Made by a program: the position numbers and the translations under genes | Notes under the pieces: generated by a model | The model's input: only the letters and a program-made list of their open reading frames with translations | Database searches by the model: none | What the model was told of the DNA's origin: nothing | Shown: piece after piece, positions 48,154 through 63,210 of the stretch | Layout of the letters: the number at the start of each line of letters is the position of its first letter | Position numbering within the stretch: the stretch's first letter is position 1 | NCBI RefSeq assembly: GCF_028389875.1 | Contig: NC_084665.1 | Span: 5,105,001-5,169,000, forward strand | DNA: 64,000 bases | Direction: 5' to 3' | Origin: Rhea pennata | Lineage: Eukaryota > Chordata > Aves > Rheiformes > Rheidae

Positions 48154-49862
48154 TGAGGGGAGAATAGTGACCTTAACTACTTCAGAGATGGAAGTCAGGA
48201 GGGCTGATATTAATCACTGTAAGATCTGTAATATGCATTGGCCTTTATTTCTTTGTCTCAAAGCCTCTCCTGCTTTTATATTAGAAAGACAAGTAACCGG
48301 ATCATTTATCACATCAAGTACTTATGGAGAGAGAAACGATAGACGGTTTTATGCTGAGCACTCTGTAACATGTAAGATGCATTAAGTTCTGAGCTATATG
48401 AAGCATTTTAATTGGGAGAAACAATAAATGGGAACTGTTATCTCCCAATCCAAGGACTCTGTATATTTTTTTTTTCTTTGTTAAAAACAAACTTAAGTTC
48501 TTAATCAAATAATTTGAAAATCTCCATGTGTTATGACCTTTGATAAAGTACTGTGAAAAAAAATTACTCAAGCAAAGATACACTAAGTGCTTTGAGGAAT
48601 CCCGGGAAACCTGGCTCCTGTAGTGGTATATAGCATAACTGATGGCAGTTGTGGACTTTATGGAACTAAAAGTCCAACTCAGCAGCTTCTTCAGGAACAC
48701 TGCAGTGAAAATCTGTTCTGTAACATATCAGTAGCCTATGTACAGAGCTCAGATATCGTGAGGCTTACAAAGCATGTTCTTGTATGAATAGAAACAGTTC
48801 AAAATGACAGATTTACGATGCTGGCAGCAGTAAAGGTCAGCAACTTGGAAAATTAATAATACGGTTCATGTTGACATTTCAGAGGGAATTCTGATGGGGG
48901 CGTGGTTCCAATGAATGCAAATTTGCCAGGCCAGCCCTACAGATAAAATAGGCAGCCTTCTCCTTATCTCTTTCCTAGCCCAAACTTTTTTTTTTTCCTA
49001 CTAAGAAAGGGACAAAATTATGTTTATATATTTTCCCTATGCTTTACTGTTTCTGCTAATCTCTAAATAGAAGCAGTGAGACCCAGCATGATGCTTTTAA
49101 TGCTCAGCTACAATTTAGAAGTGACACTATCTAATGACTGAGCAGGTGAAGTCACAGAAAGGCCAAGAGAGTTGGGGCTGACCTAGTATGCAAGAAAATT
49201 CCTAGTTCCCTAAAATATTTGCCTGTAACTGTTGTGATCCTCACAACAATAGCACAAAGTGCTGTTTATCTGGGGCATTGCTATGGGTGTCTAGTTAAGG
49301 ACAGTTTAAGAATACAGAAATGAACAAAACAAGGGTGAAGAGATTCCAGCTGAACCTGAACAAACCTCTTTAGCTCCTACAATGGAAATAGAGATCTCGA
49401 GAAATAACAAAGATAATGATTTTTTGTAACTGCAAGATTGCACTAGTGACAGTGACTCTGGAAAGGTGACTTCTAAATAGAGAAGGAACTGTAGTTACTC
49501 TGCAGTGTTTTACTAACTGGCCATTACTAATATGGTCAAAACATTAGTTCTGAGACTTAGTGTATTGAGAACTTGGAATCTTCCTTTTTGACACTTTAAA
49601 TTTGTATCATTTGTTCATGTATTTGTTGGGGGGGGGAAAATAAAATACTGGCTTTGATTATGAAAGCTCAATATTCATAAAAATTATTCACTCTTTTTTG
49701 TTGAAATGAAGTCAGATATCCATGTTCATCTCTCAGTCTTGGTTTTCTTCCTTTATTTCTTGTGAGTTTTTTAATTTTTTTCCCTTCTTTCTCTGTCCTG
49801 CTCAGTTCTTCTTCTTTTTTGATTCTCTCCTTTTTGGCCATTTTTTTTCTTCCATTTGCTGC

Positions 49863-49878
49863 TTTTTTTTTTTTTTTT
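49863..49878 (+). repeat. Poly-T run of 16
   Basis: T16, preceded by a generally T-rich region from about 49740. Confidence 0.9.
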
Positions 49879-49914
49879 CCCCCAAGTCTTAATGAACTAT
49901 CAGTTTTATTCTTT

Positions 49915-50045
49915 GGTTATTGAATAACATTAGCATTGGAATCCCAGCTCAGAATAGCATTGCTGTAAGCAGGGTACAAATAAATGGCAACAGTTCCTGT
50001 CCTAAAGAGCTTACAGTGGGAAGGTGAAATCGGGAGGGCTGGCAT
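49915..50045 (+). mobile_element. Possible old amniote interspersed repeat fragment
   Basis: The stretch with GGGTACAAATAAA followed by CAGTTCCTGTCCTAAAGAG and CTTACAGTGGG resembles from memory a dispersed repeat common in sauropsid genomes (GTACAAA ... CAGTCCCTGCCC ... AGAGCTTACA). Diverged and partial; the class is uncertain. Confidence 0.35.
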
Positions 50046-51883
50046 CCAGTTCCTGGTTTCTGTGGCCCACACTATTTCTTTGGGGTGTGGAGAGCTGTTA
50101 CATTGTTGTTGTATGGTGCTACAGTACATGTTCAGGTATGGGCCACCAATAAAACTTAGTGTCCTCTGCCCTTGGCAAGAAAGAGGTTCAGGACTGCCGG
50201 AAAATGTGAACGAGGAGCCAGATGGAGGTGAGAGATGAGTTAGCGCGGTCATACAGGAGGAGTCAGGACCAAAGCTGGTAATAATACCTGGGTGTCATCA
50301 GATTTGGAGGTGCGCCGTATGCTGTAGCAAAGCAGGTTTTTTCACCTTTGCTGTGCTTTGTGAAGCTGGGTTGGGTGTATTTTATTTTTTCTCCCTCTTT
50401 GGTCAGCCTGCTTCTGTTTATTTGGCTGTCTTCTCTGATTTAGTCTTTTCTTGATTTTAGTATGCAGTGGGTACTAGTTACCTCTGAGACTGCGTCTCAG
50501 GGATGTTATTAAGCATTGCCAGGTTTTCTCTCATCTTGCACTGGAAAATTTGATTTTCTCAAAGAAATTAAGATCAGAATCATAACCTCTTGAATGCCAG
50601 GTGCTAGCAATTGTGTACATGTGTTGGGGGTACCAAAACACACTTCATTTCACAAAGCTTGTTCTCTAAGGAAGTAATCACTTTGCAGTGCAAAGGGTAT
50701 GAAGCAAGGTAGGATTTCTGTGATGATGTAAAGGTAAAACATGAAACACTTTTAAAGGAATGTTCAGCCTATTAAACCTTTTTAAAGGAACTCTCCAATC
50801 CCTCTGCTGAACCTGCTAATTTGCATGTTTTGGGAGGTAACCGTCCTCCTTCCTGTGGGAGGGAACACACCTGATACTAAAGTTTCAAAGCAGAGCTGAA
50901 TTCTTTAGACCTGTTGGCAATGGTCAGTGTTGTCTGATATCAAGACCTACAGTGAAGAGACAACAGCCGAATATGTAATGACCAATAATAAATACCTAAT
51001 AATAGGGCATCCTCCCAGCAGTCAGCAAAAGCAGGGAGGCTGTTTCAGCTGCTCTTTCATTTAGACTATTTTGAATTCTTCCCAGTTTTCAGATATTTTA
51101 GTGCAATTTCTGCAGAAAAGCAGTTCCTGCGTTTTCAGATTTGCAGATTACTGTGGCATTCGCACTTTGGAAGACAGAGGAAAAAAATCTCAGGTGTAGC
51201 CTTCCACTCTCCACTCTGCTAGCATACTCAAAATGAGATAAATTCTTCCCTTGTTGAGAACAAAAGCCATTATAATCTATTTCCGTTGTGTTAATAATCC
51301 ATTGCCCGTATGTCCTGGTAGCATAATTTGTTGGGAGTGCTTGGATAGTCAGTGTATCACTCCTATAAAATAAGCGTTTGAAATCTTGTAATCTAAGAAA
51401 TCCAAAGTCCCAGTGCTTATAGCAGTGGTTAATTGTGTGCTAGTATGTATTAATATTTCTCCCTGATTTGTCCCTCATTGCCCAGGACAAAACTGTACAT
51501 GAGATCGTAACATACTATTTAACAAGATGGTAGTCTTCAGAGTTTAAATTGTTGACATCCCTCCAGTTTGGGCTTCAGACCTCCTCATTGGTTTTATGTG
51601 AAAGCCATGGCTCCAGATTCCTTCTTGGAGCTATTGCAGCACGAATGAGCAAAGTGCATAGGGTTTTTTTTCAGGAGCTACAAAAATAGCCTGTACTCTT
51701 TTACCCAAGGAAAGTTTTAAAACCCTTTTATTAGCTCTGGAGTGTTTCTGAAAAATACTTTTTTCCTTTCTTCCCTGTTTGAACTCCAGTTCTAAAGGAG
51801 CTGGAACTGTTACCCAGCCGCTCTTGCTTTTTTTCACTTGGGATGGTGGAGGAAGAAAGGCCTGCACTGCCCTGCAAGTGTAA

Positions 51884-51899
51884 GTGTGTGTGTGTGTGT
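51884..51899 (+). repeat. (GT)8 microsatellite
   Basis: Eight GT units. Confidence 0.85.
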
Positions 51900-53051
51900 C
51901 TTTTTTTTCCTAGTAGCCCCTTCCTTACCCCCAAGTCTCACTTTTGCAGCCTGCAAAATAGCAGAGAAATAATTCCCATTTGAACACTTTCCCCTGGCTT
52001 TAACAAGAAGTTAAAGAGAAAATCCTTTGTGAAAAGAGGAAGTAGCAAAGGAGGATGTATCTAGCACCCTTTAGGGAAGGGTCAGCACCACAGAAGTGCT
52101 GTTGAGAGAAGGGTTGCCAAACCCACCCAGACTCAGTACCAGCTTATGACTGGGGAGAATTCCCTATGAAATGAAGCGTTGTTTCAGCCTATGCTTGCGT
52201 GTGTATTTTTGATGGTTATGCTGGATTTCTGCCATGCCACAGAACTGATTAGAATGATTTATAATAAAAAGGGGGCGTGAATCACTTCAGAGATGGATAA
52301 TGTGATGTGGAAGTAGGGAAGTGGGAGCAGAGAAGGCAAATTTGAAGATTTTTCCTGGTCAGTGGATGTACCCCAAAGTGTAGACTTTCTACCATCACCT
52401 GTAGGAAATAGCTACTGCCTTCACTTTTTTTGTCGGAGATGTGCTTTGTTTGGCTTAATATCAGTTGCATGCATATGCATTACTGTTCGGTTACTTGCAG
52501 TAGGACTCGGGATATTCTGGATACTCTCCGAATGCTTAAGGATAGTCTCTGCTCCAAGAACTCTGCAAATTAGAGATGAGCCAGAGGAAGGTAAAGAACT
52601 GGGAATTTAAAGATTAGTACTGAAAAAGAGACTCACAGGAGGCAGAGCCCTTGGAGTATGTGGTGAAAGTGCTGTGCAGGTGAACTGGGAGAAGGATACA
52701 TGTAAGGAGCTCCACAAAAGAAACAGACACCAGACAGACAACTGTTTTGACCACTGAGCCATCTCTGTTCTGCGTTTATCTGCCGTCTAGGCTGGTAAAT
52801 GCTTGCATTTTGCTCACTAGTATGCCTAAAAAGAAAAGGGATGCTTTGCTTTGCTTCTGCGTTACAAGTCAGTCCCCTGGTCAGTTTAGAACTCTTGACA
52901 CCTGATCAGTCTCTTGGATGCTTCCCCCCATAGCTGTCATTGCACAGTGCAACAGTAGTGTAAGCGGAGTTATTCTGTCATCATTTGTGCAGAGAAATAC
53001 TGTGAAAATGAGGAAAGCAGGGGAATGAGGCATGTGGGGTATGTGTGTGGG

Positions 53052-53082
<31 letters not shown>
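53052..53082 (+). repeat. (TTTTC)n pyrimidine repeat
   Basis: All-pyrimidine run built of TTTTC units ending in T8. Confidence 0.85.
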
Positions 53083-56000
53083 GATGCCTCAAAGCTTGAC
53101 AAGGCCAACAAGAAGTAGCATTGGGGTTTTGAGCGTGTATTCCTTAGGGCAGGAAGTGTCATCTTCAATTCAATCTTTGCTGCGATTAAGGCCTGTGAAA
53201 ACGTCTTTAACACAAATAAACAAAATGAAAATGTTTTCTTTTCAGCCGTCATTCTAGCGTTGCTTGTGTGTGTGAATCATTCCTCCTCCATCTGGAAGCA
53301 TGAGATGCAGAGCTCTTTTCTAAGGAAGTATCTAACATGCATCCTCATAGCAGCCAGCAGTTGGCATGACAAAAGAGTTGCAGCAAGTGGCTGGCACTTT
53401 TCCCATTCATCTTGCCACTGGAAACATAATGCTTTTGCAATGTGCTGTTCTTCAGCATAGTCAGTCCTCAGGACACAGAGCAGTTGCATGTTGTTTGCTT
53501 TTCTTTGCAGTGCCTCCTCAGTGGCTCAAGAAATGTGGAGCAGAAGTAACTGTAATGAACTGCTTTTTTACTAGAGTATGAGATGGAGTGAATGGGAACA
53601 GTGGGGTACTCATGAAACATTCTTGGGTGTTGGAAGATGAGCAGCAAGGCATCTAGCACTGCCAGTGTAACAGCAAGTGTAGCAGAAATCCCTGCTTTGC
53701 TTCTAATCTTGCTTTGCACAGGATAAGGCATAACTGTAGTAGTACTGAGCGTACTGAGTGCACAACTGTAAATATTTTGATTTAAATAGTCACAGTTTTT
53801 GTTCATATAAATTGATTGCCTTGCGTATATTCACTCTCCTTCACTTGATTTGCAAGAAGACCAATCCCTGGCTCAGTTATCTTAAAGATGCAAGTGTCCT
53901 GGGAAGCCAAGGAAGAACTTTACTGCCCACCTCTTTCTAGGTGGGATTATAAAGGTGGTGCCAGAATGAGCAGTGGAAGGGTGGTCTCCTTAGTCTCAGT
54001 CCTTTGCTTTAACAAGTCTTTTATTCTGGTTGTTTCACTAAGCATGACTGGAGATGTCAGTTCAAACCTAGATGCAAGAGCTGGATGCTTCTCTGCTGAA
54101 GCTCCTTGGGGCACTCTTGAACCATACCAGGTATGTGCCTGTGAGATTGAATGTGTCTGGGTTGCTTCCTCCTTTCGAAGATGGCTTCAGTTGCAGAGCC
54201 CCTGTTATGCTACAGCCTGATTTTTGAGAGCGCAGCCTTCTCAGAGTTCTGGGCTACAGGAGAGTTTGGGGTACACTGCCTGCCTGGGGCCCTTGGTGCA
54301 TTTGATAAGGTGGACTTTGGCCAGCTGCTCTCAGAGCCAAGTCCAGCAGCTCTTCCTCCCTGGCGAGCACCCTGGGAACTAGGTGAACAGGGAGAGCCCT
54401 TCCACTCCCCTCGCCTCTCAGGAGAGCGGTGCGTTTTAATCGCTGTCTGCTCCTCTGTGCATAGCCAGTCTGTGACTCTTCTCGGCAAGGCAGGCCTGCT
54501 TCCAGTGCAGGAGCTGAGAGTTGCTTCCCTCTCGCATGGGACAGCCCGGAGGTTTAGGACATTACTCCTGCACCCCACCACCCGGGATGGGGTGGGAATG
54601 GTGGGGGAGGGAATGCTCAGTCTGCTTGTGTAAGAGGTGAGGAACTTTGGCTTTTTAAGAGACAGGCTTCTATCTCAGTGCATGGATGGAGGTTCCTCCT
54701 TCCTGTTGCTTTGTGATAGGTGTATTTAAGATGCAGCCCTGCTCCTGATGTCTGCTGACTCCAGGCAGTGATGTGCTGAGCTCAGTAATGTGAAGCACTG
54801 GCCTGTTCCCTAACATGTGTTAATTTGGGGGGAAAGAGAAATGGTTGGTGGGCTCTGTAGTCTGTGTGGCAAAGTTCCTGTTTTGAGGTGAGAAGACATA
54901 TCTGTCACAGCAGATAGGGACTGTGAAATTCTGTGCTGCTGAAATTGAAGACTCTGTAGATCAACTTCCTTCTCCCAAGGTGCTTTTAGGAGGACACTAT
55001 GGAGTTGAAGTAACAGCCCTTAGCAAAACTGTGTAGTAAAAAGCCATGCCATCTGCCTTTGAGCGTGAAATACTCCTGCAAATTAGTGTTCTGTGTTAGT
55101 CTGTGTCTGCAGAGAGCTTTGCTTTTGTTATGTCCCAAGCTTCTGCTTTTATCTTTCCTCTGATACATAGTAGCCTGGAGAAGACCCTTCAGACAAAGAT
55201 GCTTGTTACTTTCTTTAGCTTCCTGACTAGTGTTTATACTGGAGTGTAGTAAATGCCGCTAGCTTTTCTGGTGTGTTTCAGGGTGTGCTTGTGTGTGGAA
55301 AAGATACATTAACATCTTTCTTACCTGTGCCTGAGATACTATCTGTGTACAGTCTTTCCTGATACATAACCGCTACTGCAAGGAAATAACACTCCCCTTG
55401 CTCTTGGAAAAGTTTCAGTCCCTTGACTTTGGTAAGCAGTACAGTGGTAATAGGAATGAGAGGTGATACGTAAAGTGTCTTGCTTTGAAAACTGGCTTTT
55501 AAATCTTGTAGAGCAGAGGTGGTGAGCAAAAGTTTCTCACATGGCACACTACACCTGCAATGTCCAGTTGCAAGATGCTCTGTGTACATAAATTCTGCTC
55601 AGTTCATCTTTGTCATGGGCCAGCGCTCAAAGTCTGGAGACCCTCAGGGCAGAAGAGTTGTGTTTGCATGTTGCATCTCAGCAGGTGCATTTCTCCCCTG
55701 TGTTCAGTGTCTATCAGCCTTAGTCAGTTGTGGCTATTTCCACCTGCTAAGATGCCAAAGACCAGATTCTCCTGGCCTAAATTCTGCCTAGGGCTCTGTG
55801 CTTGAAGGCCAGGAGTCAGCTGGAAGGAAATAAAAAATACAGGGACTTAGCCACAATTTAGGTCATCTGACTCTGGCTCTTACTCTCCTTCTGTGATATC
55901 ACTGTGTTATAAGTATCTAATGTTGGAAGGCAGTGATGGACAGGCTGGGCCAGTGACCATATTCTCATTTTCTGAAGGGTTGCCAGATGTACCAAGCTGA

Positions 56001-59000
56001 ACTTCTTGCCTCTAATCCAGACCCAGTTTGAATTCCCTGGCCAAACACTCCAGTGTTATGCCAAGAACCTGACCCAAGCAGTGCTGCTTACTCCTTGAAA
56101 GGGCCTGACATCTCACAGCATTTACCCTCCCCCTGTAACTGGGGAGGTGGGGGAGAGGCCAGGGGACTATGCTGGCAGATGTGTTGCTTTCTGTTTTGTT
56201 TTTAAGCTCTCAAAGTTCAAAAGCTTGCATTGCAACCGCATCCCTGCTGGCCTAGGCACCCAGGCAATGCTCTGTTATCTGTCAGCACCAGGCTGATCAG
56301 GTGTTGAATGAGGGAGAGACTTCGGCTCTCAGATGGGGGCACTGAGCGTGCTTTGCAGTGTTCCTGGCTTGTTGGCTGTAGGGGAATTGAGCCCTCCCAG
56401 GCTTGCTTGTGGCTATAAAGAGTCTAATCTCCCACTATGTTGGCCCTGGTAATCTCTGACTATCAATCATCCTATTCTCCTTAGGAAGAACTTTGACTTA
56501 ATAATAATGAGAGATAGATCAACTTGAGTAATTTCTGTTTGAAGATATTAAGCTCTGTGAATACTGAAGAATATCGTATCATAAGCTTTTGAGCAGTTCT
56601 ATCTACAGTTCTGTATTGCTCTTGAAATGATTTGTTTCAACTATAGGGCCAGTTTAAATAGAGCTATTTAAGTGTATGTTGCTGTTCCTCATACATCAAG
56701 AAGTGAAGCTCAATGAATAATGAGTTGTCATGAGGTACCACAATGAGATAAGAACTTATCATAGCTTTGTAATAAATGGCAATGTCATTAAAGGAAAAAA
56801 GACTTTTTTCATATAAGCTTAATTGGAAAAGCTAGAAGTCCTGAGCAGAGATTTTTAATGTGCTGGCCAACTGGAATACATTGTAATAGGCGCAAACTTT
56901 TGTGTACAGAGGGTGCCCAAGATTCTGATTGCATAAACCACATGGCTATGGGATATTTTCCCATGTGTGCCTTTCATGCAGATAAATGACGGCACCTGAT
57001 TTCTGGCCCAGGGGGGAAATGTAGTGCCTTATGACTGAACAGTTTTCCAAGATGCAGCAGTTGTCATTAAAAGTCAGCAGTGGACAACAGAGCAGTACCT
57101 GGCAAGTATTGTCTTTTTCTTTTTAATGGAAACTGCTTGTTGTTTTGTCAAGCCATAGTTTTTAAACCATGCAAGGGACTTTGCCTCATTTATGCTCTCA
57201 TTCAGGCTTTTAATGTGCACACAAAAGAAATTGGTTTCTGGGAATGCTGATGGTAGGGACTTGGCAGGGATGACCACTCCCACATGCATGGGTTTTGAGC
57301 TCCTGCTCTTTCACTGGGTTTTGTACCTTTAACAAAACTACTAGACTTGAGATTCCCTGTCTGTAGAATATGAGTCAATCCTGAATTTTATAAAGAATTT
57401 TAAGAGGAATTATATGCAAGATCCATGTCATTTTTCACCCTTTGTGATGCTTACTTTAACTTATTGTTTTTTAGCGAGTATAATCATTGTACTGCTGTGG
57501 TCTCAGTGATAGTTAGCAGGACTCTATCTGCCTGTCTGCAAAAGCTCTGCTGGAAAGGTCTAATCTGCAGGAGCCCTTGTTTGCTCTTAAGGATGAAATG
57601 CAATTGAGCATCTGGAGAAGTCTCCTCTATGGTGGAAATGAACTATAAATGCGTACCTGGGGATTCTTTTAATCATTAGGTTTACAGTGATCATTTCCTA
57701 TCAGTTGTAGGACTCTTCCTTGTGGAAGGATAAAGTAGCAATTCTTTAAAATGTCAGTTCAGTGGGCAAATGCTGTGCTATGGGGAAAATACAGTAGCAA
57801 TAATGTACAAGGAGTGGTGTGAGGGAAAGGACAGCTTCCTGCTCTGTGTTGCTGCTGATTCCCTATCCCTCTCTCTGCAATTACATAGAGTTGGAAGAAT
57901 GAGCTAGTAGAACAGAAATGCTGCCATCCCAAGAATAAGAACTGTGGCCATGCACCCAGCGCATGCCTGAAGCTGCAAGGGATTGGGATGCCCTTTGAGG
58001 AAAGGGCAGGAATAATTCAGGCCCGCACACAGCTGTCTCAGGTAAGGGGTAAATGAAGGGAATGTCTACGGAACTAGTGCCCCAAGCTGGAACTGGGCTC
58101 CCTGCTCCAGCTAAGCTAATAAATAAACCAGTTTGCTTGATGTTGCCATTAATTTGGACTGCTTACCTTTCCAGTTTTTCCAGCTCGTGATTTGGGTAGA
58201 ATGAGCTGGTAGGGAAAATGATGTTCTGGAACTGGCTTGACTTGTCTCTGTCTCTCAAGAAAGCCAGTTTCTTTTCTACCACCATTATAGTGACTGGCTC
58301 CACTGCTATTGTTCAGGACACCTGAAACTCTCAGCAAAATCATCTGCCATTGCTTAGATAAGAGACAGCAAAGGAAAACTTTCAATCCTTTGCCAGCTCC
58401 TTCTGTGCTTCTCTACCTACTAAGGCTTTTCTGCACTGTACAAGTGGTCTAGCAGCTGTGGCTTTAAAATCACTGGGGCTTTTTCCTCTGCCCTTGAGTA
58501 TTTAACTGTATTCAGCCCTGGCACTTTTACAAGCACAGGCAGCAAAAGCTGTGTGGGGCCAGTGCCATGTCTGTGCCCAGCACACTGCTGCTGACAGCTG
58601 TGCTCTGCCGTCTCCTTCCAAGATGACTGCAATGCACAAAGTGGGCTAGCTCGTCTTTCTATTGACGTGTGCCAGTCTTCTGACTTGGGAGTTTAGGGCC
58701 TCACTTCCCTGAAAATACTAGGGAGTGCCATGGGAAAAATGGAAAAGCCTTTTCCATTTTATTAGCAAACCAAACAGGTTACTGAGGGATCTCTAGGACA
58801 AGATAGATTGTTTTTTTTTCACTCTGTGTGGATGTGTGTGTGTATTTGAGGGGGATGTGTTGGGGTGAAAGAGATTGGATACTCTGTGTGATATTTAATT
58901 TGGTCATGTAATTCCACTGCAGTGTGCTCATGACCTGTATTTCTGACTTAACCAAGAACCACTGAAAGTGCAAAGCCCCTTTGTGTCCACCTTGTTGTGA

Positions 59001-59067
59001 GAAGTCCTGGCAGGCTTCTAGCTGAACAGTCCTCAGAATTGCTTTGTTCTGATGCATGTGGAAAGCA

Positions 59068-59093
59068 ATAAATAAATAAATAAATAATAAAAA
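59068..59093 (+). repeat. (AATA)n microsatellite
   Basis: About six AAAT-type units with an irregular end. Confidence 0.85.
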
Positions 59094-60674
59094 TGGAGGT
59101 GGGAGATTTTTTTTTGCATATGTAGCCAACTATGCCCCAAAATTCAGCTTTCTTGACCTGAAACAACCCTGAGGCTGTGTGCTGGCTTGGAGAATGCAGC
59201 ATAGTAATGGTCTTCCTTCATATATCTTTTGAAAGAGATTTCTTTGGCATCAGAGTAGAGTGTAACCTTCACTTGGATATCCTGGTTGATTTTGGAGGTC
59301 TGTGGCTGAGAATGACGCCTGTCTTCTCAGCCTCATTTCCCTATCAACTTTTAGATGTCTGCTTGGGCAGTGGTAAAGACTTTGTACTGTATTCTCATCC
59401 AACCTTAAGACCTCCATGCCTTTGTATGCTGACTTCATACTGGTGGATATAGCTGATAAGCTCACGTATCAAAAGTATTTCTTTTGTTTCACTGACATTA
59501 CTAGAAGCTATGGTCCAGTACGTTCTGCCAGACAAAATAAAGGGACTGGAAGCAAACTTCTGAATCTCAAACCTGGAAGCTGTGAAGACAACGTGGGCAA
59601 ATTGTATCTCTGACAGTGCCTGGGCACTCTGAGAAGATCACAGCCTGGTCTCTTTGGAGATCTAGATTTCTCTAGTTATGTTGAAGGCTGCCTACCTCTG
59701 ACCAAAATGAAAAACAAGTTGTGGGGCAGGGGGAGAAATGAGTTGAGTTTCATCAGGAAAAAGGATATGCTGAAAACCTGTAACTGAATCATCTGAAAGC
59801 TTGAGCAACAGCTTAGGTTTGAAACTACTGTACTAATTGGCTGCCGTCTATTATAATGTTCATGCATTGTGCTGGGGCGGGTATTTTGTTTGCTTTTGGC
59901 TTTCCATATAGTTTTATATATGCCTAGGGAGGAGGGAATAATGTATCAGGTGATAAGAGGCAGGAAGCAATCTCTTACATGCACTTCTAAGCGACTGATT
60001 TCAATGAATGGAGTTGGGAGTAAACCACATCTTTGACCGAAAAAAATAAACCAAGCAAATGAAGGCACTAGCATCGTTTAGTGTGTGAAGCCTGGCAGAG
60101 CTGAAGAGAAGCTGGCTGCTGCACCGCAAATCTTCCTGGACTGCACAATGTTGGGCAGGGGAACTGAAGAGACTGAAGTCCTCTGTTGGTTCTGAATCTG
60201 GCAAATGTGATAATTGAGACTTACTGTTGGCTTCAGTGGGAGAGGCAGGGAGGACTGCAAACTCCCCAAAGGTTGTTCCAGTGCCCCCTTACTTGCATGA
60301 GAGTACCACTTGGGAAAGTAAGCTTTCTCTAGAAGGAACTACAGATCAGCTGAGAGCATTTTCTATAGCATTACATAATAGTGTCAAACTCAGTCATGTG
60401 TCTTTTATCTTTGAACAGTTAACAGCTTTTAATCAGTTATATCATTACTCCCCAATCTATCAACTGTGTTTTTGATTTTTGAGGCTGTATCAAAAGTGTA
60501 GGTTGGTTTGTCCTGAAACATGAAAAAAATCTCTTTGTTAACATCAGAATAAATGAAGATTTCAGGTAATCCTAAAACCAAAGTGTTTTGGATCATTTAA
60601 CTCTTTTAACCTGATTAAATATGGTTTTCTTGTTTCAGAGAAAATGGAATTTTAGTATTTTAAGCTAAAATTGA

Positions 60675-60691
60675 TTTTTTTTTTTTTTTTT
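60675..60691 (+). repeat. Poly-T run of 17
   Basis: T17 homopolymer. Confidence 0.9.
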
Positions 60692-61331
60692 GGTCCTCCT
60701 GATCTGTGTTTTGCTGAACTTCACATGGGACAGAGTCACCTGGGTAATCAAAGGGGGTTCTTGGACCCTGCTCCTCCCTACGTTAGCAGCTAGGATCTCT
60801 CCTGTGTCATGGCATGTGGTCACATCAGTGCAGCTCCCTTATTCAGAGCAGTGCTGTGTACACCCTTGAAATAATCCTTCAAGCCAAAAGCTCCTGAGCA
60901 TCTGTAATGGACTGACAGATAAAACTGAAAGCCAGTTATAGTGAGAAATGGAGGCTTCCCCCCCGCCAAAAAAAAAAAGGAGCAGTGTGCATTTGTAGGG
61001 CTAGTGAAAATGATTCCCTAACGAAAAAGCAGTGAAAGAGTGGAAGAGTGCAGATGAACACAGGTCAAAGTGTGTAGAGAGAATGCAGACAGAGGCTAAA
61101 CTTATTTTCAATACATACAGAGCCCAGTGCAGTATAAAACAAAGGTGTCCAACCCAAGAAATATTACTCTGCATAGGTAATGCATGCGTAGATGATGCGT
61201 ATAGGTAGCTAACATGTGCAGTAATATATCCTGAAAGCCTGTCATCAGCATAAATTGCAGAGCATACACAAGTTCAAAAATGTGTAGCTAGAGAACATAA
61301 TACCAAGATCACCAGAGAAACAGTGTTCCTT

Positions 61332-61347
61332 GGGGGGGGGGGGGGGG
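61332..61347 (+). repeat. Poly-G run of 16
   Basis: G16 homopolymer, G-quadruplex-prone, in the AT-rich presumed intron. Confidence 0.9.
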
Positions 61348-63210
61348 TTATTAGGGTGTGGTCCCTGGTTTAAAGAAATAATTGCTATATTTGAACTGTT
61401 GTCTATATACAGAAGAGCGGAATGAGGTTACCTTGAGAACTCTTTACTCTAGTGTGGTTATATGAGGAAGGTACAGATATGAGAAGACTTCCAAAAGAGG
61501 AAATCATGTCTAGACTTCAAAATGCCAGTTCTCAGTTTTGTTTTAGGTGATGATATCCTGTCTGGTACCTTTGAGCATGTATGGAGGAGAAATAATAATC
61601 TGAGGGAAGGAAACAATCAGTAACAAAGAGATGCTATTTATCACTTCAGAGTAAAATGTTGCAAACTTTAGTACTGAAGACTGTCACCAGCCCCCAAAAA
61701 CTTCTTGTAGACTAGAAAGGCAGCATATATTTTGCTGATTGATAATGTATTTATTTAATACTATTTGTCAAGAGTGAAAGTGTTCTTGTGAAGGCAGCCT
61801 GCAAGGTCTTGGCTAACCTATGTGCTGCAGCCAATGTACCTTCTTCATGTGTTTTGTGTTAAACTTGAAAGAAGCCAAAATATTTAAATATTTACTGTTT
61901 TACCTGTTCAAGGCTTTGGGATGGATGTGCTGGTTTTCAGCTTAACTTTTCTAGTCATCAGATCTGAGGTTCTACATCTAAGAAGTTTATTTTAGTACTT
62001 TTTTCAAATCAAGTTCCCTACACTTTGCATATTTTCTGTTCACATTGTGTTACTGCTGTTAGGGGAGCCTCAAACTTGGAAGTTTCCTAAACAGGGAGGG
62101 AAAACAAGTATTTGTATTGTCTGTAGTTAACCTACAGAGTGATATTAATGATCTGTAAAATCTTTTCAGGTAGTATGCTCATTAGAAATTTTTGAGAAAG
62201 CTTTTAAAGTTGAAAGAGGAGTCCCATCAGCAGATTGGATAAGATAGGGTTAAAAATCATCAGGAGAGCAAGTCAGTGTCCATATGAAGATCATCTTATG
62301 ATACACTCCTGAGAAGTAAAAAGTCAGAGTAGTGTGCATCTGGGCTCTCAAGGGAAGAAGTCATTAAGTGGAACCAAAACTCTTCAGGACTCCTTCTTTT
62401 CCTTGGCTTATAGCATCGTGCCCTGCTTGGGTATAAATACAGAAAACTTCACTTGATGTGCAAATTACTGCATTTTTATATTCCTCAACCTCAAATACAC
62501 TGGAGGGTGTTTTTTCAGGTAGAATTGATGCTTAAAACTTCAAGTGAAGCCTTATAGCTACTGAGATAATTATAGATAAAATGGATAAAAACTGTAGTTG
62601 AAAACAGGACTTGATACTGTCTTGTCTTTTGTCCTTTTCCATTAACACACATTCGCTCACAATTAAAAGGTTGGCCTGTTATAGGGAACATCAAAGTGAA
62701 CAAATGTTATGAGAAGTTCAGACTCGGTTTAATTTTTTTTTTCTTCCTCTTGGACTGGTAATATTTTTAACATATTTTCATGCAGCAAGTTTTACCTAAG
62801 TAATCTTACTTAACACTGACCTGGGGATTTCCTAGTTTTCAAAGAGGAAGGCAGTGCAGTTACTCTGAAAACTTAAGTAGTCCCAGTAAAACTTGACTAT
62901 TTCCTGCAGAAATCTATCACGTCAATATTCAGATTTTCACCTCAGTCCTTTTATTGATAGACATCAATTTTGCTTATTTTAGTTCCATAAGCTGCTACTT
63001 AGGAGTCTTACGGCTATCCCAAGTATTCTGTCGCTACGTTATATTTTTGTGATGTTTAGCAAAGCAGGTGATGTTTGCCTTTCTCTTGCAGTTTTTCAGA
63101 GAAGACTGAGTGTTGGATTTATTTGTTGTTGTTTTTAATTCTGGTGTTAAAATGGGAAAACGAGAGCAAGTCCCTTTCCCCCCATGTTTATATGCGCCCA
63201 CAAATAGGGC

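Noticed and set aside
58030-58050. Donor-like CTCAG|GTAAGG as an extra SERTAD2 exon
   Set aside because: A single donor match without a paired acceptor or open frame is too common by chance to support an exon.
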